Below are positions 31,018 through 36,981 of a DNA stretch of 64,000 nt, in pieces. Location: the NCBI GenBank assembly GCA_964550565.1, contig CAZKAI010000002.1:1-64000 (forward strand), given 5' to 3'. The position numbers and the translations under genes were made by a program. This stretch comes from Anaeroglomus sp964550565. Lineage in GTDB: Bacteria; Planctomycetota; Phycisphaerae; Sedimentisphaerales; Anaerohalosphaeraceae. Position 1 is the first letter of the stretch. Each line of letters starts with the position of its first letter. Below the pieces are notes generated by a model that ran no database searches, was not told the origin of the DNA, and saw only the letters and a list, made by a program, of their open reading frames with translations.

Positions 31018-31090
31018 TGGAGACGATGGGATTCGGACCCACGACCTCTGGCTTGCAAAGCCGGCGCTCTCCCAACTGAGCTACGTCCCC
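31018..31090 (-). tRNA. tRNA-Ala(TGC)
   Basis: The 73-nt cloverleaf has acceptor GGGGACG / CGTCTCC (one G-U pair), a standard D arm, anticodon loop with TGC, and T arm with GTTCGAA-type loop (G-T-C-C-G-A-A-T). CCA is not encoded. It sits between tRNA-Ile and 23S, as in ordinary rRNA operons, and is canonical in every arm. Confidence 0.96.
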
Positions 31091-31154
31091 GAGCCTTGTG
31101 CGATTGCACGCTGCAAACTGCCGTCTGCCTCGCCACGCAACCGCCATTCGTAAA

Positions 31155-31228
31155 TGGGCCCGGGAAGATTCGAACTTCCGACCTCACGCTTATCAGGCGT
31201 GCGCTCTCACCAGCTGAGCTACGAGCCC
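31155..31228 (-). tRNA. tRNA-Ile(GAT)
   Basis: The 74-nt cloverleaf has acceptor GGGCTCG / CGGGCCC, D arm GCTC/GAGC, anticodon loop with GAT, and T arm GGAAG-TTCGAAT-CTTCC. CCA is not encoded. It is the first RNA of the operon; its usual 16S neighbour is missing upstream. Confidence 0.96.
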
Positions 31229-31321
31229 GACCATACAGCCGTATCTGACTCGAACACCGCTGTCATACTGACCAGTCGGCTCTCAAGACTCAACCATCTA
31301 TCCACTTGTTCAAAGAGCAAC

Positions 31322-31356
31322 AAAAAATGTCGCTGCTCTTGCGGGTCAGCGACATT
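31322..31356 (-). terminator. Terminator-like hairpin in the rRNA leader, upstream of tRNA-Ile
   Basis: On the minus strand a 10-bp stem (AATGTCGCTG / CAGCGACATT, 11-base loop) runs into TTTTTTG. It lies between the rRNA promoter and tRNA-Ile. It could end transcription that lacks the rRNA antitermination complex, or be the relic of a terminator after a lost 16S gene. Confidence 0.6.
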
Positions 31357-31571
31357 GCTGAGAGTTCGGGAGTTTACTTACTCACCGCCGAGCAGTCAAG
31401 ATAAAAATTTCATTTTTTTCAGGATTTTTTTCAATCCGAAAATCGTCCTTTATTTCTTCTGCCGAACACTTTCGTGCCGGCCTTGCGAAACCACTCCCTT
31501 GCAGTGTTTCGCGGGACGTCATTACTTTTCTCACCCACCCGTCAGCTCTGTTACCGCTAACGAGAAGACTA

Positions 31572-31599
31572 AGTTTACTCAGAATAGACTTTTCGTCAA
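31572..31599 (-). promoter_or_regulatory. Candidate promoter of the tRNA-Ile/tRNA-Ala/23S/5S operon
   Basis: Minus strand TTGACG (31599-31594), 16 bases, then TAAACT (31577-31572). An AT-rich tract (AAATTTTTAATAAATTTTTG) lies immediately upstream, as UP elements do. It would give a leader of roughly 330 nt before tRNA-Ile, with no room for a 16S gene. Confidence 0.5.
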
Positions 31600-31794
31600 G
31601 GGCTTTTTTGCAAAAATTTATTAAAAATTTCACTTCAACTATAACTTACTGATATATAAGCATTTACACAACCAACAAAATTCACCTTTTTCGTCGGCAA
31701 AAGACCATCCTTGTATTTTTACATATTTCCCCTCTCCAGCCAAAGCCCCCCTTTTCGACCATTTCAGCCTGAAATTTCTGCCCAGAACACAGGT

Positions 31795-32439
31795 TTATCC
31801 ATGGGCAAGCCGTTTCAATTTAAACGAAAGACCTTCATAAACCCGGATGGGATTACCACGCTCCAGGGCGTTGTGGCTGTCCCATCGTTCCTGCTGGAGC
31901 TGCATGGCCGTATTCTGTTTTTGCTGGTCGAGCTTCTGGTGCAGCCGGCTCAAGGCCAGCTTGCGGTTCATGTGCTGAGAACGTTCTTCCTGGGCAACGG
32001 CGCTAAGCCCCGTCGGCAGATGCGTGGCCCGGATGGCGGATTCGGTTTTGTTGGTATGCTGCCCGCCGGGGCCGGAGGACCGCATTGCCTCAAAACGAAT
32101 ATCCTGACTGCGATATTCATTTTCCTGCGGGGCCTTGTATGAGGCCACACCCACATACCAGTTTTTCCGCTTATGGGCAGGACGGAACTGACTTTGACCA
32201 ATCCACTGGATTGTGCCTTCCCACTGGGAAAGAAATGCGGACAAATCCTGTCCTTCCAGAGACAGCAGCGCCGATTTGAATAAGTCCGGCCGGCCGGCCG
32301 AGACTGCCTCCAGAAGGTGCATGGAGTATCCCCGCTCAGAGGCATCGCTGATCATCGCTTTGACAACCTGGGCGACAGCCCAACAGCATTCATCAGGACC
32401 GCGGCCAGAGGTAATTTGCAGCCAACATATCGTATCCAT
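31795..32439 (-). CDS. prfH: Peptide chain release factor homologue PrfH
   Basis: The 214-residue class-I release-factor homologue keeps the catalytic G-G-Q (125-127) in S-S-G-P-G-G-Q-H-T-N-K-T-E-S-A-I-R-A-T-H, but lacks the stop-codon-reading domain 2 of RF1/RF2, hence its short length. It starts with the PrfH-type W-L-Q-I-T-S-G-R-G-P-D-E-C-C-W-A-V. PrfH hydrolyses peptidyl-tRNA on ribosomes whose 16S decoding centre has been cut, so that RtcB can reseal the RNA. It is the last gene of the RNA-repair operon, 38 bases after rtcB. It points into the rRNA operon. Confidence 0.93.
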   Translation of the reverse strand: MDTICWLQITSGRGPDECCWAVAQVVKAMISDASERGYSMHLLEAVSAGRPDLFKSALLSLEGQDLSAFLSQWEGTIQWIGQSQFRPAHKRKNWYVGVASYKAPQENEYRSQDIRFEAMRSSGPGGQHTNKTESAIRATHLPTGLSAVAQEERSQHMNRKLALSRLHQKLDQQKQNTAMQLQQERWDSHNALERGNPIRVYEGLSFKLKRLAHG

Positions 32440-32477
32440 AGTAATTATCTATATTCTTTCACAAAGGTGTATTTATT

Positions 32478-33881
32478 TTAATCCTCGGGCGTTTCGCCTG
32501 CTGGAGCCATTTTGACAATCTTCGGATCAAAACGGGCAACCGGCACAACCAGGTCATGCTGGGCTGCCATGACCTCCTGAATATCCTTGTAGGCCATAGG
32601 CACTTCATCCAGACCAGCCGACAACAGCAGAACGCCCTGATCGCTCAGGAATTTTTTAGCATCGTGCCAGGTCAGATTCTCTTTGGCCGCCTTGCGGCTC
32701 ATTTTTCTTCCGGCGCCATGCGATGCGGAGTTCAGCGATACAGGATTTCCCTTGCCGCGAACCACATAGCCGGGCGTTCCCATCGAACCGGGAATAATTC
32801 CCAGCACCCCATCGCCGGCCGGGGTCGCCCCTTTACGATGGACAATCACTTCACGTCCCTGAAGCATTTCTTTCCAGGCAAAATTATGATGGTTCTCTAC
32901 ATCCAGCAGGACTTTGGCTTTCAAATTTTTGGCAATGTGCTGATGAATCAATTGATGGTTGGCCGCTGCATAACGTCCCATCAACTGCATGGCCTGCCAG
33001 TATTCCTGACCTTCCGGACTGGACATATCCAGCCATGCCAGATGGGTCAGCTCTTTGGGCAGTTCAGAATGCATCAGGGTCGCCAGTTTGCTGAAGTGGG
33101 TAGCGATTTCATTGCCTGTCCCGCGGCTTCCGCTATGGCTGAGCAAGGCCAGATATGTCCCGGCTTTGAGTCCCAGATCGTCCTGCTTGAGGGTCAGGGT
33201 TCCGAATTCCACGAAATGGTTGCCGCTGCCGCTGGTTCCGAGCTGACTCCATGCTTTATCCTTATGACGGTTAACCATCGGACTGAACGACCAGTCTTCA
33301 TCCATAACCTCATGCTCACGCCGTTTCTTGAAGGCTGCTCCGACACCAAAACGGGTTTCAGTTTCCAGCGCATTAGTTAGTCGATCCACCTGCCCCGTCA
33401 GAGCGGTCACCGGCAAATCCAGCACCGTCATTTTCATCCGGCAGGCAATGTCCATCCCGACGGCATAAGGAATCACGGCATTGTCCGTCGCCAGGACACC
33501 GCCAATCGGAAGACCATAGCCCACATGCGCATCGGGCATCAGCGCCCCGCAGACGGCAATCGGAAGCTGGCAAGCCTTGTCCATCTGCTGGACGGCCTGC
33601 GGTTCCAGGTCAAAACCCCATTGCTGATAACCGGCCGGCTGAGGACGAGGGACAAATACCGATTGAACCTGTTTGTCATCGCACAATATGTGAGCAACAG
33701 GACCAAAATAAATATCATCAACAAAGTCCTGCGGCTTTTTTATCAAGCTGCTGATTTTCTGCATCATCACGGATTTCTTGATCTTGCTTTCATCCGATGC
33801 AACCCACTGCCCAATGGCCTGCTGAACCTGTTGAATCAGGTCTTTGGGGACACCCAGATACGATAATTCACGCGTATTCAT
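32478..33881 (-). CDS. rtcB: RtcB-family RNA ligase (PrfH-associated type)
   Basis: The 467-residue ligase joins 2',3'-cyclic phosphate or 3'-phosphate ends to 5'-OH ends using GTP and Mn2+. Metal-site motifs are M-P-D-A-H-V-G-Y-G-L-P-I-G-G-V and Y-A-V-G-M-D-I-A-C-R-M. S-H-S-G-S-R-G-T-G-N is present, and S-H-G-A-G-R-K-M-S-R carries the histidine (about residue 388) that is guanylylated in studied RtcB proteins. The M-P-D-A-H-V-G-Y-G segment differs from the E. coli housekeeping RtcB and resembles the RtcB2 type found beside PrfH; that subtype call is inference. It lies between rtcA (24 bases upstream) and prfH. Confidence 0.95.
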   Translation of the reverse strand: MNTRELSYLGVPKDLIQQVQQAIGQWVASDESKIKKSVMMQKISSLIKKPQDFVDDIYFGPVAHILCDDKQVQSVFVPRPQPAGYQQWGFDLEPQAVQQMDKACQLPIAVCGALMPDAHVGYGLPIGGVLATDNAVIPYAVGMDIACRMKMTVLDLPVTALTGQVDRLTNALETETRFGVGAAFKKRREHEVMDEDWSFSPMVNRHKDKAWSQLGTSGSGNHFVEFGTLTLKQDDLGLKAGTYLALLSHSGSRGTGNEIATHFSKLATLMHSELPKELTHLAWLDMSSPEGQEYWQAMQLMGRYAAANHQLIHQHIAKNLKAKVLLDVENHHNFAWKEMLQGREVIVHRKGATPAGDGVLGIIPGSMGTPGYVVRGKGNPVSLNSASHGAGRKMSRKAAKENLTWHDAKKFLSDQGVLLLSAGLDEVPMAYKDIQEVMAAQHDLVVPVARFDPKIVKMAPAGETPED

Positions 33882-33905
33882 ATTTGATTATTTCCATCAT
33901 CTCAA

Positions 33906-34925
33906 TTATCTGCTTATATTCACTTGATAAACGTTCCTGTTTTCTTTGGACACATCCACACGAATATCGAGAAATTGTTTTAATATCTCCAGATTCGTGG
34001 TCGAATGCAGTGTCAGAGGAAGTGTCCGAAACCTGCCGCCGCCGGCCATCGCCATGGGGATCATGATCTGGTCTGCCAGATGACGTCCGACAGGAACTCC
34101 CGCGTCCAGATAGTCACGCACTTCCTGAATCATCTCCAGCGGAACCTGATCGGCAGGCAGGCCTTTCATGCCGAAACCCGTAAACAGCTCGGTGAGCCTT
34201 TCCGACTGAATTTCCGCGGTGACAATATTACCCGGGCCATGCGAATCTGTGACTTCTACGAGTTCCAATGCATTTTTGTCCCAGGACAGTCTGCTTCTGA
34301 TGACACCCAGTTCCCGCTGACCGATCATTTTCGGTAAATTGGCAACATAGGCCTTCACGGACCGATGAACAATCGCGCCCCGTTCCAGGATGTCAATCCG
34401 ATCCAGTCGGGCTTTGGGCTGAACGGTCACCGTAAAACATCCGCCTCCGGCCGGGTAAAAACCCGGACGCTGCAGGTGCAGGGCGATATCGGGGCCCATT
34501 TGACGCAGGACGGGCACAAAGACCTTTTCCAGAAAGCTGTACGGCGGAGCAAACGGATTATGGGTACCGCCTTCCAGGATAATCTCGGAAGGAGCATCCG
34601 CAACCAGCAAAGCAGGCAGAATCGTCTGCAGAACCAGCGTCGTGCTTCCGGCGGTACCGACTGAAAAATGGTACTTTTTCGCAGTGACCGTTTGGGGGGA
34701 AAAAGTTAAAATCGCCGAACCGATCTGGTTGCCGGTGACCTGGGCCTGTCCCACTTCCACGGCGGCATTGACCGCCGTCAGGTGCTGACGCATCAGACCC
34801 GGATTTTTGCGGCCGGCTCGAATATTGCGGATCTGAAACGGTTTACCCGTAATCAGGGATAATGCCAGACTGCTGCGAAGGATTTGTCCGCCGCCTTCTC
34901 CAAATGAACCATCAATCATAATCAT
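33906..34925 (-). CDS. rtcA: RNA 3'-terminal phosphate cyclase
   Basis: The 339-residue enzyme converts RNA 3'-phosphate to a 2',3'-cyclic phosphate using ATP, making ends that RtcB and the RtcR sensor use. It begins I-D-G-S-F-G-E-G-G-G-Q-I-L-R-S-S-L-A-L-S, the family signature, followed by N-I-R-A-G-R-K-N-P-G-L-M-R-Q-H. The likely adenylylated histidine is H307 in L-H-S-T-T-N. AAGGA precedes ATG 34925 by eight bases. A 154-base spacer containing a hairpin separates it from the slipin gene. Confidence 0.95.
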   Translation of the reverse strand: MIMIDGSFGEGGGQILRSSLALSLITGKPFQIRNIRAGRKNPGLMRQHLTAVNAAVEVGQAQVTGNQIGSAILTFSPQTVTAKKYHFSVGTAGSTTLVLQTILPALLVADAPSEIILEGGTHNPFAPPYSFLEKVFVPVLRQMGPDIALHLQRPGFYPAGGGCFTVTVQPKARLDRIDILERGAIVHRSVKAYVANLPKMIGQRELGVIRSRLSWDKNALELVEVTDSHGPGNIVTAEIQSERLTELFTGFGMKGLPADQVPLEMIQEVRDYLDAGVPVGRHLADQIMIPMAMAGGGRFRTLPLTLHSTTNLEILKQFLDIRVDVSKENRNVYQVNISR

Positions 34926-35040
34926 TGTTGCGATCCTTAAAACTCCTTATTGTGTTTTAAATTGTAACTGCCCCTGTCGATTATTCAACGACTTTTTTTG
35001 GTTGAACAGAGGGACTTTCTTGATTTTCACGTCCTTGCCC

Positions 35041-35071
35041 GGGGCAGGCCGGTTTTTCCCCGACCTGCCCC
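35041..35071 (-). repeat. Hairpin in the spacer between slipin and rtcA
   Basis: Inverted repeat GGGGCAGG / CCTGCCCC with a 15-base loop, nine bases after the slipin stop. There is no T-run on the minus strand, so it is more likely an mRNA-stabilising or processing structure than a terminator. Confidence 0.5.
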
Positions 35072-35079
35072 TCATTCGG

Positions 35080-36183
35080 CTACAATAAATTGACCACTCG
35101 TTCTGCCAGCCCTTTTTCGCCCAATACCACGTTCAGCTTCGAATTCGTTGACACGTTCTGCAGCACTTCCAATTCCCGCAGCCGCATCAATACGGGGTTG
35201 TCTTCCAACAGCTTTGCCGTATTGGCCTGAGAACGCATGGCCGCGGTTTCTTCTCTGCGGGCAATCAAGTTCGCTTCTGCCGCCTTTTTGGCTTCCATCA
35301 CCTTATTCAGCAGGGTCTTCATCTCGCCGGGCAGGATGATATCCCGAATGCCAAGCGAGGTGACGATCAGACCGAAGACCTCGGCTCGATGAGCAAGCTG
35401 AGTTTTCAAAGTCTCTGTCAGCGCATCCTTATCGGCCAGCAAATCATCCAACTGACGTGACCCGATGATGGCTCTTAATGCCAGTTGTGCTTCCCGGTAC
35501 AGGGACTGTTTGACATCAGTCGCCGAACGAACCGCTTTCTCTGCGTTCTGAACCGTATATGCAGCCACGGCATTAATCCGCAGAGTCACCTTATCGGCCG
35601 TCATAATCTCCTGGCCGGTAATATCCATGGAGGTCTCGGCCATATTCACCTGGAAAACCTGGACACGTTCAATCCCTTTCCAGAACACATAACGTCCGGC
35701 ATCCAGGGTTTCCACATACCGGCCGTTCTGAAACAAAACTCCGACATGGTCTTCGGCAACCGTGATCTCTTCCAGTAATTCCTTTGCCGCAGAAGCCTTC
35801 AGAATGACGCTGATATCCGGATGATTGAACCGAACATCCCGTGCGTCCAGGACCTCTACTTTGACTTTGCGATGCGTGGTCCACAGTGCATACTGGCCGG
35901 GAGGGACAATATGGACAAAACGCCCATCCACCCAGACCAGCGCCCGCTGGAAATCCTGCAGGTCTAAAACCTGAGCCTTATTTGCCAGAACGCCCGATTT
36001 GATAACCAAATCCAAATCTTTATGGCGGATCCATGGATCACGCATATCGGCAACATGAATGCGGTCGGATGCCATTGGATTCAGAAACCAGTGCCGGCCT
36101 TCATCCAACAGACACTTAAACTCACGGTCTCTGAAATAGAGTCCTTTTTCATACGAATGAATTTTAATTGTTTTCATGCTCAT
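35080..36183 (-). CDS. Slipin-type SPFH/band-7 protein of the RNA-repair operon
   Basis: The 367-residue protein has an SPFH domain (about 150-290: T-V-A-E-D-H-V-G-V-L-F-Q-N-G-R, D-K-V-T-L-R-I-N-A-V-A-A-Y-T-V, F-G-L-I-V-T-S-L-G-I-R-D-I-I-L-P). A charged helical region follows (E-A-K-K-A-A-E-A-N-L-I-A-R-R-E-E-T-A-A-M-R-S-Q). It lacks the hydrophobic N-terminal hairpin of stomatins, so any membrane link must be indirect. Slipin genes are a known companion of RtcR-controlled rtcBA operons, but their role there is not established. GGAGAATTAAA precedes ATG 36183. It is the first protein gene after the tRNA-like units. Confidence 0.88.
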   Translation of the reverse strand: MSMKTIKIHSYEKGLYFRDREFKCLLDEGRHWFLNPMASDRIHVADMRDPWIRHKDLDLVIKSGVLANKAQVLDLQDFQRALVWVDGRFVHIVPPGQYALWTTHRKVKVEVLDARDVRFNHPDISVILKASAAKELLEEITVAEDHVGVLFQNGRYVETLDAGRYVFWKGIERVQVFQVNMAETSMDITGQEIMTADKVTLRINAVAAYTVQNAEKAVRSATDVKQSLYREAQLALRAIIGSRQLDDLLADKDALTETLKTQLAHRAEVFGLIVTSLGIRDIILPGEMKTLLNKVMEAKKAAEANLIARREETAAMRSQANTAKLLEDNPVLMRLRELEVLQNVSTNSKLNVVLGEKGLAERVVNLL

Positions 36184-36550
36184 TTTAATTCTCCATTTGA
36201 TTCCTCAACCTCACATTGATAATGATTCCAATCCGTCCGGATGCTTCAAAACGGGCTCTCAGGAAACGTCCGGTGGCCGACCCACTATTCAGGCGGAGCA
36301 GATTTGAGCCTGCCAGGCATAAGAAAAGGGATTAGATTCAAAAACGGTCTGTATAGTTTTGTGCAGAAATCCAAAACAACAGAACACGTATTTGTTATCT
36401 TCGCCCTGATTCTCATGCCGGACATACGATATCCATCCGCTTCAGGGCCTTTCCCAGAGGTGTTGACCGGTTCACAAATACCTCCTGAACCGATCCACTG
36501 CCGGCCTGTCAAACGTTTCCATCGAGCCTTTGCGATGCCGTTTTCACGGC
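36184..36550 (-). promoter_or_regulatory. Structured leader between the tRNA-like pair and slipin
   Basis: No protein gene is recognised in these 367 bases. Just after the His-like unit is a GCCGT-GAAA-ACGGC hairpin with a GNRA tetraloop (36550-36537). Further down, a ten-pair stem (36495-36486 with 36474-36465, one G-U) displays GGAGG in its 11-base loop. Five bases after that GGAGG a GTG opens a 20-codon frame (36475-36413). These could be RNA-processing and translation-control elements. No terminator T-run follows, so the tRNA-like units and slipin probably share one transcript. Confidence 0.45.
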
Positions 36551-36623
36551 CTGGGGGTGTGGGATTCGAACCCACCACAGTCAGATTCACAATCTGATGC
36601 TCTACCATCTGAGCTAACCTTGG
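36551..36623 (-). tRNA. tRNA-like unit, His(GTG) type, with disrupted acceptor stem
   Basis: The D arm (GCTC/GAGC), anticodon arm (TCAGA-TTGTGAA-TCTGA, anticodon GTG), five-base variable loop and T arm (GTGGG-TTCGAAT-CCCAC) are perfect. The acceptor stem is not: 5' CCAAGGT faces 3' ACCCCCA, so only the three inner pairs form and the four outer positions are A/C, A/C, C/C and C/A. The discriminator is G, and the G-1 / C73 pair expected of tRNA-His is missing. As it stands it should not be charged by HisRS. It begins one base after the Leu-like unit, where that unit's CCA would be. It could be a pseudogene, an edited tRNA, or a functional decoy or sensor RNA. Confidence 0.7.
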
Positions 36624-36624
36624 G

Positions 36625-36704
36625 TGTTCGATGCGGGATTCGAACCCGCAGGTTTTTTCAACCGCAGACCTCGTCTGCTGCGTTTGCCTTTTCGCCAATC
36701 GAAC
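36625..36704 (-). tRNA. tRNA-like unit, Leu type (long variable arm), with 5-nt anticodon loop
   Basis: Acceptor stem GTTCGAT / ATCGAAC is seven perfect pairs. The D arm (GCG-AAAAGGCAAA-CGC) keeps GG for D-T loop contact, the long variable arm (GGTT...AACC) marks class II, and the T arm (GCGGG-TTCGAAT-CCCGC) is canonical. The T-G-G-C-G-A-A-A and A-C-G-C flanks look like tRNA-Leu. The anticodon arm is GCAGA-CGAGG-TCTGC: a five-base loop that contains GAG but lacks U33 and the base after position 37. Opening the last A-T pair gives seven bases, but still with C at position 33. It folds like a tRNA yet should not decode. It is the first element transcribed from the sigma54 promoter. Confidence 0.7.
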
Positions 36705-36830
36705 TGCCCGCCTTCGTCAGAATCCATGTACGGTACATACACGACAAAACAGCACAGCCGTCATCGGTATGCCGTTGGCCCGGCGGATTTTTTTGATGTC
36801 AGAGAGCGTTTACGTTTCTGTTTTACAAAT

Positions 36831-36848
36831 CGCAACATTCATACCAGC
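36831..36848 (-). promoter_or_regulatory. Sigma54 (-24/-12) promoter of the RNA-repair operon
   Basis: Minus-strand C-TGGTATGAATGTTGC-GA has the invariant GG (36845-36844) and GC (36833-36832) exactly ten bases apart and TTGC at -12, as the consensus TGGCAC-N5-TTGC requires. RtcR is a sigma54 activator encoded divergently. The predicted start is near 36820, about 115 bases before the Leu-like unit. An ATGTA-CGG-TACAT inverted repeat lies in the leader at 36726-36738. Confidence 0.78.
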
Positions 36849-36916
36849 AATAAAATATTTCTGATATATTTTATATGTCATTGCCACACATAGACTTATA
36901 GACTGTTGATAAAATG

Positions 36917-36944
36917 TTGACATGCAGACGAAAAACTATATAAT
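36917..36944 (+). promoter_or_regulatory. Consensus sigma70 promoter of rtcR
   Basis: TTGACA (36917-36922), 16 bases, TATAAT (36939-36944): both hexamers are perfect. The predicted start lies about 30 bases before ATG 36982. TGTTGA occurs twice, 11 bases apart (36904-36909 and 36915-36920), the second overlapping the -35. TAGACT occurs twice at 36891 and 36899. Lying between the two promoters, these are candidate RtcR-binding repeats that could also autoregulate rtcR. Confidence 0.75.
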
Positions 36945-36981
36945 TATATTTTATTATAAGTTTTTATATTTTTTTACATAT

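Noticed and set aside
31018..31228. tRNA-Ile and tRNA-Ala considered as further tRNA-like decoys
   Set aside because: Both are canonical in every arm and sit in the normal rRNA-operon spacer position.
35041..35071. Hairpin after slipin considered as a terminator splitting the repair operon
   Set aside because: No T-run follows on the transcribed strand, and rtcA has no visible promoter of its own.
36285..36796. Open frames on both strands across the tRNA-like pair and leader
   Set aside because: They merely translate the tRNA-like units and hairpins; no ribosome-binding site or domain supports them.
36922..36981. Earlier in-frame ATG for rtcR
   Set aside because: It falls inside the -35 hexamer of a perfect promoter whose predicted transcript starts after it, and the added residues are not RtcR-like.
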